From contig OX638329.1 in NCBI GenBank assembly GCA_951812755.1, forward strand, positions 5,278,522 to 5,342,521: a stretch of 64,000 nucleotides of DNA, written 5' to 3'. A program made the translations under genes and the position numbers. Shown here in pieces: positions 50,305 to 59,294 of the stretch (the stretch's first letter is position 1; each line of letters begins with the position of its first letter). The notes below the pieces were generated by a model that worked only from the letters and a program-made list of their open reading frames with translations, was not told where the DNA came from and searched no databases. Origin of the DNA: an uncultured Latescibacterota bacterium. Its GTDB lineage: Bacteria > Latescibacterota > UBA2968.

Positions 50305-52146
50305 TCATTGCTCCTCCGCAAACGCCCCATTGCCAATGGCAAAAATATTATTGGGATCCATAGCCTTTTTCATTTGCCGCAACACCGCAATGCTATTTTC
50401 GCTTTGAATCTGCGGCAAAAATCCACTGCGGAGCTTGCCCACGCCGTGATGGTGCGACAAAGACCCGCCGTGGTCTAAAATCTCCTGCCGCAACTGGCGC
50501 TCAATAGCGTGATAAACACCAACCGCATCCTCAAGTCCCTGAGCACAAAAACCCATTGTAAAATAAATGCACACGCCCGTGTGATAGGTCTGCGTCACGC
50601 GATAGGCCAGAAAGGGTTTGCCCGGCACGCCGTATTCTTCACACAAAACAAATAGCTTCTTTTCCACCGCACCAATAACATCGTGAATATTAGTCCACGG
50701 CACAGAAGTTTCAAATGTCTCGCCCAAAATGTGAAACTGAGTAAAAAAATCGCGAATATACGCAATACCAAACGTCAACATATACCCCCGCTCGCCTCTG
50801 TGCGCCCCGCCCGAAATACCGCCGTATTTCTTCGCCAAACGGAAAATCGTCTTTGACTGCTGCCGCACCTCGTCTTTTGTGCCCTCCATCACAATCGTAC
50901 ACGCCACCAACTGCTTCGGGTCAAACCCCTTGACCTTAAACAAAAAAAGTTGCAGAATATCCTGCTGGAGCTTCTTAAACCCTTTCGCCTCGGGCTTCAG
51001 CGCCTGCCCAAGATGAAATTCAGTATTATTCACCAACCGAATACTCGCCGGAACTTGCCCCGTTTGCCGAAGTGCCTTTAAGTAACTCACACCCCGTTCA
51101 AATGACGGAAATACCAGCGAACCAAACGCCTGTGCCTCGGGCTGTTTGTGGATCTTTATCGTCGCCCGGGTAATAATCCCCAAATTGCCCTCACTCCCAA
51201 ACAAAAACGACCTGGGTTGCACACCCGTCGAATTGCGCGGCGTCGCATGGCGCGTCTCCACCTCCCCGGTTGGCGTCACCAGCGTGGCCTCCATCACAAT
51301 ATCCTCAATATTGCCATACCGATTCTTTTTCATACCGCTGGCATTGGTCGCAATCCATCCCCCCAGAGTTGAAAACTCCAGACTATCTGGATCGTGTCCC
51401 GACGTGTACCCCCGTTCATTCAGCGCAATCTCCAATTGCTTGCCCGAAATACCCGCCTGTACACACGCTTGAAAATTCTCTTCATCCACCTGCACAATGC
51501 GATCCATGCGACGCATATCCACCGACGCGACCATTCGCGTCTCTGAAGTCGGAATTGCGAGCGCACCGCTCACATTCGTCCCGCCGCCATAGGGCACCAG
51601 CGCCACATTGTGATCATTTGCAAGCTGAATAATAGCCTGAATATCCTCGTCTTCCTCAGGGAACAACACCACATCCACCAGGCGTTCAGGAGGTCGATGG
51701 TACAAAATTTGATACACCTCATCCACACTCAACTGCCCGTGGCTATGCACCAGACGCTCTATATCCTCCTGAGAAACCCCATCTTCATTGAGCACCTCGC
51801 GCACCGTCCTCAAAAATTCATTATTTGCCACGGGCGCGGGCAAATCGCGATGCTCGACCTCTTGCCCCATATCTTCGCGCCTGATCGGTACATCGAGCAC
51901 CTCTTCGACAAACGGCAAAAAATACGGCATTCGATAGCCACATAGCTGATACCGCGTTCCCGTCATCTGCACAGTCCTGTCATCGTCAAACTCAAACCGC
52001 GTATCCTCATACCCCCACTTGTGAGCAAACCGCTCGCCTTCTGCTGCTCCATCAGAAAAACGGCCTTTACTGGCAAAAACGCGACGCCCTCTAACGAACA
52101 AAAATACCAGCACCAGTAAAAGTGCGACAACCATCAGTTCATTCAT
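50305..52146 (-). CDS. Alkyl-dihydroxyacetonephosphate synthase-like FAD enzyme
   Basis: A 613-residue VAO/PCMH flavoprotein with an N-terminal membrane helix (MVVALLLVLVFLFV). Motifs: FAD-binding PYGGGTNVSGAL, GWIATNASGMKKNRYGNIED, FGSEGNLGIIT, and the C-terminal SHHHGVGKLRSGF, the His-triplet hallmark of alkyl-DHAP synthase (AGPS). A preceding YTSGHDPDSLEFSTLGGW is also AGPS-like. AGPS swaps the acyl chain of acyl-DHAP for a fatty alcohol, creating the ether bond. GAGGT precedes the ATG at 52146. D-lactate-dehydrogenase-like oxidases are relatives, but the HHHGVG motif favours AGPS. Confidence 0.88.
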   Translation of the reverse strand: MNELMVVALLLVLVFLFVRGRRVFASKGRFSDGAAEGERFAHKWGYEDTRFEFDDDRTVQMTGTRYQLCGYRMPYFLPFVEEVLDVPIRREDMGQEVEHRDLPAPVANNEFLRTVREVLNEDGVSQEDIERLVHSHGQLSVDEVYQILYHRPPERLVDVVLFPEEDEDIQAIIQLANDHNVALVPYGGGTNVSGALAIPTSETRMVASVDMRRMDRIVQVDEENFQACVQAGISGKQLEIALNERGYTSGHDPDSLEFSTLGGWIATNASGMKKNRYGNIEDIVMEATLVTPTGEVETRHATPRNSTGVQPRSFLFGSEGNLGIITRATIKIHKQPEAQAFGSLVFPSFERGVSYLKALRQTGQVPASIRLVNNTEFHLGQALKPEAKGFKKLQQDILQLFLFKVKGFDPKQLVACTIVMEGTKDEVRQQSKTIFRLAKKYGGISGGAHRGERGYMLTFGIAYIRDFFTQFHILGETFETSVPWTNIHDVIGAVEKKLFVLCEEYGVPGKPFLAYRVTQTYHTGVCIYFTMGFCAQGLEDAVGVYHAIERQLRQEILDHGGSLSHHHGVGKLRSGFLPQIQSENSIAVLRQMKKAMDPNNIFAIGNGAFAEEQ

Positions 52147-52165
52147 TACATACCTCACAAAGTGC

Positions 52166-52189
52166 GAATAGACGAATAGACGAATAGAC
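52166..52189. repeat. 8-bp tandem repeat, three units
   Basis: GAATAGAC three times in a row, just upstream of the AGPS-like ATG. Confidence 0.9.
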
Positions 52190-52253
52190 GAACCCCGCCC
52201 AATCACCCAAAACCTCTGGATTGCGGCTAACACCATGCCGCAATGACGGCTTT

Positions 52254-52301
52254 GTTGATTCGTTGATTCGTTGATTCGTTGATTCGTTGATTCGTTGATT
52301 C
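52254..52301. repeat. 8-bp tandem repeat, six units, reaching the acyltransferase stop
   Basis: GTTGATTC six times without change; the last unit overlaps the stop codon of the acyltransferase gene. Slippage here would not alter the protein before the stop. Confidence 0.92.
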
Positions 52302-54240
52302 ACGACTCTTCCGGATTCAACAACGTCGCAATATGCACCGCTTGAAACAGCGCGGCAGCCTCGGACTGAATCCGCAGAGACCGTCTTTTGGGCAGTAAGG
52401 TCGTCTCCCCCAGCATCGGCGGCGAAACCCACACATCGACCTGCCCCGGATTGATATTGATATTGCCCTTGGGACACTTGGGCCACAGCGCGTGAAGGCC
52501 GCGGTACGCAATCGGCACAATCACCACATCCTGGGGCAATTGTGCAAATACCCCGTGTTGAAGCGGAAATTGCTGAACTGCAAAAGCCGCCGTCGTCGCC
52601 ATGGGATAAATAACGCCCGGTCGCTCTGTCAATGCCTGTGCTACGCGCTGTGTCGTATGGCCCGCAGCACGGGAACGCTCGAGCATCACATACCCATCGA
52701 CATTTTCCAGAATCTGATCAAAAACCTCAGACGTCATCCCGAACTGCGTGATCTGTTTCGACCCAATTTTAATACCCGAGCGCGCCAGCCCAGTACGCGC
52801 CAGAATCACACAAGGTTCGGGTCTTTTCCATCCCATCGCATTCATAAATTCTCGAGACTGCAAAACTTTGTACAAAACGGGATGATCAAACAAACTCTGA
52901 TGCGTTGGCAAAAAAATAAGACGCCGATCTTCCGCATCGGCTCCCAAATCTCGTACAACAGCTTCAAAATGGGGATCGATATAAACATCAACGCGAATAT
53001 CAAAAATATCCAGCGTGCGACGTCCCCAATCGAGCCAGGTGCGCCATCCGGCTTCGCGGCGACGGATGGGATCGGCTTCTTTTTCTAACAATTTCTTTTT
53101 TTGACGTCCTATCTTGAGCGAAGTCCCCATCCACCGGGCAAAACGCATTCCCCGCTGCAACTTTGAAAATTGCCCCCGACGTCCGACATCGGGATATTCC
53201 AAAAATCGTCCCCGCACCTCATCTGCGAGCAAAGCGGGAATTTCCATACGCGAAACACTTTGTCCAACACGATCGATTTGCGCGTTCACATCGCATACCA
53301 GCTTAACCGATAAATCAATCATATCCCGCGTCAAATAACTATACTCCTGCCCATACCAATACAGCTGGGGGCGCAGCCTGGTGGGATCCTCCTGATGCGC
53401 GTGCAAAAATTCAATCAACAGTGCCTTGATGTGCAACACATCATCATCTATTCCATCCAGACCCACATCGTCGCGCAACCGCGCCAAAGCCACCTCCGCA
53501 TCTACAATAACCTTCCACACCGACACACCAAACCAGCCAAAATTTGTCAAATAATTATACCGCGTTGACAGCAACCCCCCCGCAGCGATCAAATTGAGCG
53601 TGCGCTGTGCCACATCTTGCAGCAAATCGCGCAAAGATCCCTCAATCCGCTCGCCATCTCGTTCACAACTGTACTCCTCGGCCCAGTGCGCGTCCTCATC
53701 CGCCTCCACATTGTCAAGAGCCTCTGCAACAGCGCGGGCGTGCGACATTGGCACCTGTGTAATATGCACCTGAGCCAGCGCCTCTTCCACGGCTTCGGGC
53801 GCGTGTAACTCCGCCTGTGCCAGAGCCTTCAAATACAGAGACTGATACAACTTCAAAAAATCTTTCGCATCCCCGCGCCCGCGCTCGACAAATTGTCGCC
53901 TGAGTTGCAAATAAATTCGACTGCCCGTGTGATATTGAGGAAGCAACTCGGAAAAAGGACGATACGCCTCGTCCAAACGCTCATTGCGAACCTCGGGCAG
54001 GCCCTGAAAAATCGCATCCACAAGCTGAGCGCGAAATTGCAGTGCCTCCATATCCATCGCCCCACTCTTACTTTTGGGCCAGATCAGCACTTCTGGATCG
54101 AACTCGTCAAAATAGCCATCGTGACGCACGGCTTCGAGCATAAGCTGAACCGATTGGTCATAAATAGCCAACATCTGCTCCAAATCGTCGAGCAGTGTTT
54201 CGTGCAATGGGCGAGTATCCGATTTATTGCGTGAGGTCAT
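52300..54240 (-). CDS. DHAP/glycerol-3-phosphate acyltransferase-like protein (GNPAT/PlsB type)
   Basis: A 646-residue protein. The C-terminal 300 residues carry a PlsC-type acyltransferase domain: HQSLFDHPVLY (HX4D), the substrate motif region IKIGSKQITQFG, LERSRAAGHTTQ and IYPMAT/VIVPIAYRG. The first 330 residues are helical and unrecognised. The ATG at 54240 lacks a clear ribosome-binding site. Position between a fatty acyl-CoA reductase and an AGPS-like gene makes DHAP O-acyltransferase the best guess; glycerol-3-phosphate acyltransferase is the alternative. Confidence 0.82.
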   Translation of the reverse strand: MTSRNKSDTRPLHETLLDDLEQMLAIYDQSVQLMLEAVRHDGYFDEFDPEVLIWPKSKSGAMDMEALQFRAQLVDAIFQGLPEVRNERLDEAYRPFSELLPQYHTGSRIYLQLRRQFVERGRGDAKDFLKLYQSLYLKALAQAELHAPEAVEEALAQVHITQVPMSHARAVAEALDNVEADEDAHWAEEYSCERDGERIEGSLRDLLQDVAQRTLNLIAAGGLLSTRYNYLTNFGWFGVSVWKVIVDAEVALARLRDDVGLDGIDDDVLHIKALLIEFLHAHQEDPTRLRPQLYWYGQEYSYLTRDMIDLSVKLVCDVNAQIDRVGQSVSRMEIPALLADEVRGRFLEYPDVGRRGQFSKLQRGMRFARWMGTSLKIGRQKKKLLEKEADPIRRREAGWRTWLDWGRRTLDIFDIRVDVYIDPHFEAVVRDLGADAEDRRLIFLPTHQSLFDHPVLYKVLQSREFMNAMGWKRPEPCVILARTGLARSGIKIGSKQITQFGMTSEVFDQILENVDGYVMLERSRAAGHTTQRVAQALTERPGVIYPMATTAAFAVQQFPLQHGVFAQLPQDVVIVPIAYRGLHALWPKCPKGNININPGQVDVWVSPPMLGETTLLPKRRSLRIQSEAAALFQAVHIATLLNPEES

Positions 54241-54351
54241 AATAAGCGGTAAGAAGTGAGACGTGAGACGTAAGAGGCCACCCAGTTCCCAGCACCCTTT
54301 GCGTCTTTGTGTCTTTGTGTGAGAAAACCGGCACAAAAAAATTCAACATCT

Positions 54352-55956
54352 TCAAACACCTGTCTTTAGCACATGGCGTTGCAAACCGGGAATATGAATA
54401 TCTTTTACGTAAACGGGCCAATCTATGCGCGAAACATCACAATTAAAAATTTCTTTATCTTCTGCATCCATGCTGTCAAATAGCCGATTCATATTGTCAT
54501 TTTGAAACACACAATCCAGAGAAATATAAGAGCCGTAAATATCGGTAAGCGCTAGCGTATTTTCCAGCGTCGCATTCAAAATCGACAAATGGCGTTTTTG
54601 CTTTGAAACATTGCCTATCGGCACCCAATCCAGTGCCCACTGCAAAATTTTAAGTGGCAATAGATACTTATAGCGCAACTTTCGACGAAATTGTGACAGC
54701 GTCGGATAGGTCCACGGTGTCACCGCAATGGGTTTGCCGTCGCGATCGCGCATTGGATTGTTCACAAAATACTCGTACACATGCTGGACGACCTCACCCA
54801 CTGTCACCGGATTCTTTGCACTTGTTGTCACATGATAAACTTTCAAATCGGCATTTGCGCGGATAGAAGGTAAAACGCCGATAATCACATTGATAATAAT
54901 ATCCACTGGAATAACGTCTAAAACCGCTTCTGGACGCGCTGGAAAATCCGTCAAACGCCCTTTGCCGTAGTGTACAATAAGTGGGTCGGCCACTTTTAGT
55001 CCCTCCAGCCATCCCGGTTCTGGATCGGACAAACTGCTCTCAATAATAGAAGGGCGCACGATCACGGTTGGCAAATCGCCCCGGGTCTTGGCAACCATCT
55101 GCTCGCCCATGGCTTTGGTAAAAGAATAACTGTCGTGCCAGCCCAACTCTCGCCCGCGCTTTATGCCGCGCGCAACCATTCGTTCCCGCACCCAGCGCTG
55201 GCGCAAAGCCTCCAACTGATGTTCCCGCCGATGCGCTGTAACGCGCTTGCCACGATCCTGTCGGTCGAGCAACCGCGTAAATTCCGCAAATCGCTCGGGG
55301 CTTCGCGACGACGCCTCTACTTCGAGGCTGTACGCCAGAATATCTTCAATCTCCGAATCCAGACTATAATCGGGCGCGCGACCATTTCCCATCTGTTGTG
55401 CCACCGTTTGGTCGGGCACGGGCGCGTCTTCAGAAATGACCCTCTTTTGCCTTCCATTGACATAAGCCGTTGAAACATGCACGAGTACAGCATCTCGACA
55501 CGCTTTGGCAAATTCGACAACGCGCCTGGCCCCAAGCGTATTTTGCGCCAGAGCCATATCCAGTGGCGCGTCAAAAACCACATTGGCCGCGCTGTTTATC
55601 ACAATATCGACTTCACGGGTCAACCGCGTATATGTCTCGGCGTCCATGCCGAGGTGATCTTGTGTCAAATCGCTCGGCACGGCAATGACTTTTTCGAGCA
55701 TCACAGCATCAAAACGATCCCCGAGTTCCGCACGCAATCGCGCAAAGGCACTGGATTGCAAAATCTCTCTTTGCAGTCGGTCTTCAGCACTAATGGGCTT
55801 GCCCCCTCCCCGCCTTTGAGGTCGCACCATGAGATAAATGCGCCCAACATCTGGCGCATGGCAAAGGATTTTTCCCACCAATCCCTTGGCCAGAAAACCA
55901 GTTGCACCCGTCACAAAAAGAACCTTGTGGTTCAAAAATGGAATAACAACACTCAT
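54352..55956 (-). CDS. Fatty acyl-CoA reductase (FAR, male-sterility/NAD_binding_4 type)
   Basis: A 534-residue protein with the extended-SDR start LFVTGATGFLAKGLVGKILC, the FAR segments IYLMVRP, VDIVINSAANVVFDAPLDMA, HVSTAYVNG, catalytic YSFTKAMGE, VRPSIIESS and a C-terminal FAR_C-like domain (about 400-534). FARs reduce acyl-CoA to fatty alcohol with NADPH, supplying the alkyl donor for ether lipids or waxes. It is the first gene of a minus-strand operon with promoter 56025-56053. The 110-nt gap after it holds another dispersed repeat (GTCTTTGTGTCTTTGTGTG). Confidence 0.92.
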   Translation of the reverse strand: MSVVIPFLNHKVLFVTGATGFLAKGLVGKILCHAPDVGRIYLMVRPQRRGGGKPISAEDRLQREILQSSAFARLRAELGDRFDAVMLEKVIAVPSDLTQDHLGMDAETYTRLTREVDIVINSAANVVFDAPLDMALAQNTLGARRVVEFAKACRDAVLVHVSTAYVNGRQKRVISEDAPVPDQTVAQQMGNGRAPDYSLDSEIEDILAYSLEVEASSRSPERFAEFTRLLDRQDRGKRVTAHRREHQLEALRQRWVRERMVARGIKRGRELGWHDSYSFTKAMGEQMVAKTRGDLPTVIVRPSIIESSLSDPEPGWLEGLKVADPLIVHYGKGRLTDFPARPEAVLDVIPVDIIINVIIGVLPSIRANADLKVYHVTTSAKNPVTVGEVVQHVYEYFVNNPMRDRDGKPIAVTPWTYPTLSQFRRKLRYKYLLPLKILQWALDWVPIGNVSKQKRHLSILNATLENTLALTDIYGSYISLDCVFQNDNMNRLFDSMDAEDKEIFNCDVSRIDWPVYVKDIHIPGLQRHVLKTGV

Positions 55957-56024
55957 AAAAAAACCCCGGCATCCAAAAAATTAAAACGCAACAGCGCGAA
56001 AAAGTACCTCCTCAAAGTGCCCTA

Positions 56025-56053
56025 ATTAAAGACGTACATTGGACTTGTGTCAA
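56025..56053 (-). promoter_or_regulatory. Promoter of the FAR/ether-lipid operon
   Basis: TTGACA (56048-56053) and TTTAAT (56025-56030) with a 17-nt spacer, read leftward, about 70 nt before the FAR ATG. Confidence 0.75.
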
Positions 56054-56101
56054 CCCCTTTCTCGGGCAGTTCACAAGCGCAAATCCTTATCAAAAATGAG
56101 G

Positions 56102-56130
56102 TTGACAAAAAAAAGATCAACTCCTATCTT
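56102..56130 (+). promoter_or_regulatory. Promoter of the ndk-fab operon
   Basis: TTGACA (56102-56107) and TATCTT (56125-56130) with a 17-nt spacer, read rightward, about 45 nt before the ndk ATG. The -10 word is identical to that of the aromatic operon promoter. Confidence 0.78.
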
Positions 56131-56181
56131 GTCCATCTTCACACTGATATAAGTCATATTTCTCCACACGGAATTTTATGC

Positions 56182-56580
56182 ATGGAACGCACCTTGCTCA
56201 TCGTCAAACCCGACGCTGTTGCACAAAATGTAATTGGTGAAATTATTCGCCGTCTCGAAGAAAAAAAATTTCGAATTGTAAACCTGAAAATGGTTCGTCT
56301 CTCGCGCAAACAGGCCGCCGAGTTTTATGCAGTACATCGCCAACGGCCTTTTTACAACGACCTGCTCGAATTTATGACCTCTGGCCCCTGTGTGCCCATG
56401 GCACTCGTTCGACACAACGCCGTCGCATTTTTGCGCGAAGCCATTGGCAGCACCAACCCCGAAGAAGCCGCAGAAGGCACCATTCGCAAAGATTTTGCGA
56501 CCGATATTCAAAACAATGCCGTACACGCCTCAGATTCACTGGAAAACGCGGCCAGAGAAGTGGCTTTCTTTTTCGGATAA
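56182..56580 (+). CDS. ndk: Nucleoside diphosphate kinase
   Basis: Balances nucleoside triphosphate pools through a phospho-histidine intermediate. The 132 residues begin [16 protein letters not shown] and include the active-site His in [11 protein letters not shown] and the Kpn-loop [13 protein letters not shown]. The ATG at 56182 is chosen by family start; the frame stays open upstream but has no similarity. Confidence 0.97.
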   Translation: MERTLLIVKPDAVAQNVIGEIIRRLEEKKFRIVNLKMVRLSRKQAAEFYAVHRQRPFYNDLLEFMTSGPCVPMALVRHNAVAFLREAIGSTNPEEAAEGTIRKDFATDIQNNAVHASDSLENAAREVAFFFG

Positions 56581-56587
56581 AGACCTT

Positions 56588-57103
56588 ATGAAAATCGACC
56601 TGAGAGATTTACGGGAAGGCGAAACCGAATTCGCGTTTGAAGAAACGCCAGCCGACCTGCACATTACCGAGGAAGACACCCAATTTGCAGGTGCCATAAA
56701 CACCCGTCTCGTCGTGTACAAATTTGGCGACTCGCTCTCTGCCAAAGGGCAAACCAACTGTCTGGTGCGCCCCGAATGTGCGCGGTGTCTGGAACCCATT
56801 GAATTTCCCATCGCAGTCTCATACACATTCGTCTTTCAAAAAGGTCGTCCCGACCAGATGAATGATGACGATGACGAAATGTTGATCTGGCTCAATGAAG
56901 AACCCGGTGAAATAGACCTGGGCAATGACGTAAAAGATTATATTTTGCTCGAACTACCCATGATTCCAACCTGCGCTGCATTGCCTTCTGGTCCTTGTGA
57001 GCGCTACGAGCAAGACCCCCAGGAATTGCTGGAATACGAGCGTGAAAAGACCCACGACCCGCGCTGGGATGCTCTCCGCGCACTCAAAGAAAACGAACAG
57101 TAA
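56588..57103 (+). CDS. yceD: YceD/DUF177 family protein
   Basis: A 171-residue acidic protein with the CxxC...CxxC-like pattern LVRPECARCLEPIEFPI and the C-terminal DYILLELPMIPTCAA typical of YceD. In bacteria and plants YceD/DUF177 is encoded next to rpmF and is linked to 23S rRNA/ribosome accumulation. It follows ndk by 7 nt and precedes rpmF by 30 nt. Confidence 0.9.
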   Translation: MKIDLRDLREGETEFAFEETPADLHITEEDTQFAGAINTRLVVYKFGDSLSAKGQTNCLVRPECARCLEPIEFPIAVSYTFVFQKGRPDQMNDDDDEMLIWLNEEPGEIDLGNDVKDYILLELPMIPTCAALPSGPCERYEQDPQELLEYEREKTHDPRWDALRALKENEQ

Positions 57104-57133
57104 ACGAAGCAACAATCAAAAAGGAATACAACC

Positions 57134-57316
57134 ATGGCCAACCCCAAACGAAAAAGTTCAAATTCCCGCACTGGCAAACGCCGTGCCAATTGGAAGCTGC
57201 GCCAACCCACCTTTAACGAGTGCCCCAACTGCGGGCAACAAAAAATACCCCATCGGGTCTGTGGAAATTGCGGTTATTACAATGGGCGCGAAGTGGTTGA
57301 AACCGATGGCTTCTAA
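57134..57316 (+). CDS. rpmF: 50S ribosomal protein L32
   Basis: A 60-residue L32: [20 protein letters not shown], then a zinc ribbon [20 protein letters not shown]. It is standard apart from good conservation of all four Cys. In many bacteria the next gene is plsX, which is absent here. Confidence 0.97.
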   Translation: MANPKRKSSNSRTGKRRANWKLRQPTFNECPNCGQQKIPHRVCGNCGYYNGREVVETDGF

Positions 57317-57361
57317 TTTTGGTCTAACGTCGCGCATACTTTGAGGAGCAGAGTAATTATC

Positions 57362-58354
57362 ATGTACCCCCTTACAGCCACCATCACCGGGGTTGGGCAC
57401 TACGTCCCAGAACAAAAGCTGACCAATACCGACCTCGAAAAAATGGTCGATACATCCGACGAGTGGATCACATCTCGCACCGGCATCAGAGAACGCCGCA
57501 TCCTCGACGAGGGATTGGGCACATCTTTTATGGCCCTAAAATCTCTGGAATCCATTCTGCACAACAAAGGCCTCGATGCCAGAGATATCGACCTGATCAT
57601 CGTTGCGACCATCACGCCCGACATGGTATTTCCGTCATCAGCCTGTCTGGTACAGGACCAAATTGGTGCCACAAATGCCTGGGCTTTTGATCTGTCAGCA
57701 GCCTGTAGCGGCTTTTTATATGCACTGATGGTGGGGGGGCAATTCATTGAAACGGGCGCACACAAACGCGTAGTCGTCATTGGAGCCGACAAAATGAGCA
57801 GCATCACAGACTACACCGATCGCGACACCTGTGTGCTCTTTGGCGATGGCGCGGGTGCCGTTTTACTCGAACCCGGCGAACCCGGTTTGGGGCTTAAAGA
57901 CTTTATCCTCTATTCTGATGGCAGCGGCGTAAAATATCTGCGACAACCCGCGGGCGGCAGTCTGCTTCCCGCCTCTCGTGAAACCGTTGAAAAAAAAATG
58001 CACTATATTTATCAAGATGGTCGCGAAGTTTTCAAATTTGCAGTTCCCAAAATGGCCGAAGTTTCCGCTCAAATTCTCGAACGCAACGGCCTTGTCGGCA
58101 AAGACATCGCGCTTTTTGTGCCGCATCAGGCCAACAAACGCATCATTGACGCATGTGTTAAACGCACAGATATACCCGAAGATCGCGTTGTGGTCAATAT
58201 CGACCGCTATGCCAACACCTCGGCTGCTACCATTCCCATTGGACTGTCTGAAGCAGCCGAACAGAGCCGCCTCAATCGCGGTGACAATGTGCTGCTTGCC
58301 AGTGCCGGTGCGGGTTATACCTGGGGCAGCACCCTGCTAACCTGGGCTTATTAG
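57362..58354 (+). CDS. fabH: 3-oxoacyl-ACP synthase III
   Basis: Starts fatty-acid synthesis by condensing acetyl-CoA with malonyl-ACP. The 330 residues carry the catalytic Cys in DLSAACSGFLYAL, the His in FVPHQANKRIID and the Asn in NIDRYANTSAATI. The ATG at 57362 is used; the stop directly abuts fabD. Confidence 0.97.
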   Translation: MYPLTATITGVGHYVPEQKLTNTDLEKMVDTSDEWITSRTGIRERRILDEGLGTSFMALKSLESILHNKGLDARDIDLIIVATITPDMVFPSSACLVQDQIGATNAWAFDLSAACSGFLYALMVGGQFIETGAHKRVVVIGADKMSSITDYTDRDTCVLFGDGAGAVLLEPGEPGLGLKDFILYSDGSGVKYLRQPAGGSLLPASRETVEKKMHYIYQDGREVFKFAVPKMAEVSAQILERNGLVGKDIALFVPHQANKRIIDACVKRTDIPEDRVVVNIDRYANTSAATIPIGLSEAAEQSRLNRGDNVLLASAGAGYTWGSTLLTWAY

Positions 58355-59272
58355 ATGGAAAAAAAAACTTTCCTATTTCCAGGGCAAGGTTCCCAATTTG
58401 TCGGCATGGGATACGACCTGTACAGAAGCGCACCAGAAGCGCACAAAATTTTTGATCTTGCCGACGATGTGCTCGACATAGACATCAAATCATTCTGCTT
58501 CAACGGTCCTGCCGAGTCACTCAAACAAACCGCAGTCACACAACCGGCAATTTTTGCCCACAGCATTGCCGCCCTTGAAATACTCAAAAGCCGGGGACTG
58601 CATCCCGACCTCGTGGCAGGACACAGTGTCGGAGAACTGGCCGCGCTCGTTGCGGCAGGTGTTATGCGCGTCGAAGATGGCTTTCGAGTCGTCAGCGTTC
58701 GCGGACATGCCATGCAAGTCGCGGGAAAAATTCGACCGGGCACCATGGCTGCTGTGCTCGGCCTCAACGACGACGTGATGATTCAGCTTTGCGATGACCT
58801 CAGTTCTTCGGGTCATGTCACAACAGCCAATTTCAATTGCCCGGGGCAAGTGGTCCTATCCGGCGAGGAAAACGCCGTTGACGAAGCACTCGAAAAAGCC
58901 AAAGCACTGGGAGCCAAACGCGCCGTGCTCTTGCCCGTGGGCGGCGCATTTCACTCGGCCTTGATGCAACCAGCCGTAACAGCACTGACCGATATACTCG
59001 ACGATGTGCCATTTACCCGGGCGCAAATTCCCGTGATCCCCAATGTCACGGCTGAACCCACACGCGATCCAGACCTGCTCAAAGACCTGTTGATCGAGCA
59101 AGTTATTTCGCCTGTTCGCTGGACCGAATCCATGCAACGGCTCATAGCAGAAGGCATGACCGAAGCCCTCGAAGTGGGACCAGGCAATGTAATCAAGGGT
59201 CTCATGCGCCGAATTGACCGCAATATTTTAGTCCGTGAAGCCGGTACATTGGAAGCTATTGAACAACTTTAG
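58355..59272 (+). CDS. fabD: Malonyl-CoA:ACP transacylase
   Basis: Loads malonyl onto ACP. The 305 residues show FLFPGQGSQFVGMG, the nucleophile in AGHSVGELAAL, and the catalytic His in GGAFHSALM. No intergenic space to fabH, so translation is probably coupled. Confidence 0.97.
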   Translation: MEKKTFLFPGQGSQFVGMGYDLYRSAPEAHKIFDLADDVLDIDIKSFCFNGPAESLKQTAVTQPAIFAHSIAALEILKSRGLHPDLVAGHSVGELAALVAAGVMRVEDGFRVVSVRGHAMQVAGKIRPGTMAAVLGLNDDVMIQLCDDLSSSGHVTTANFNCPGQVVLSGEENAVDEALEKAKALGAKRAVLLPVGGAFHSALMQPAVTALTDILDDVPFTRAQIPVIPNVTAEPTRDPDLLKDLLIEQVISPVRWTESMQRLIAEGMTEALEVGPGNVIKGLMRRIDRNILVREAGTLEAIEQL

Positions 59273-59294
59273 AGCCTTTAACTGACAATTACTC

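Noticed and set aside
50305-52146. Annotation of the flavoprotein as glycolate oxidase or D-lactate dehydrogenase
   Set aside because: The SHHHGVGK motif, the N-terminal membrane helix and the neighbouring FAR and acyltransferase genes favour alkyl-DHAP synthase.
52300-54240. Reading the acyltransferase as a plain PlsC lysophosphatidate acyltransferase
   Set aside because: It is 646 residues with a long N-terminal helical region, unlike 200-280-residue PlsC; GNPAT/PlsB-type is a better fit, though substrate remains open.
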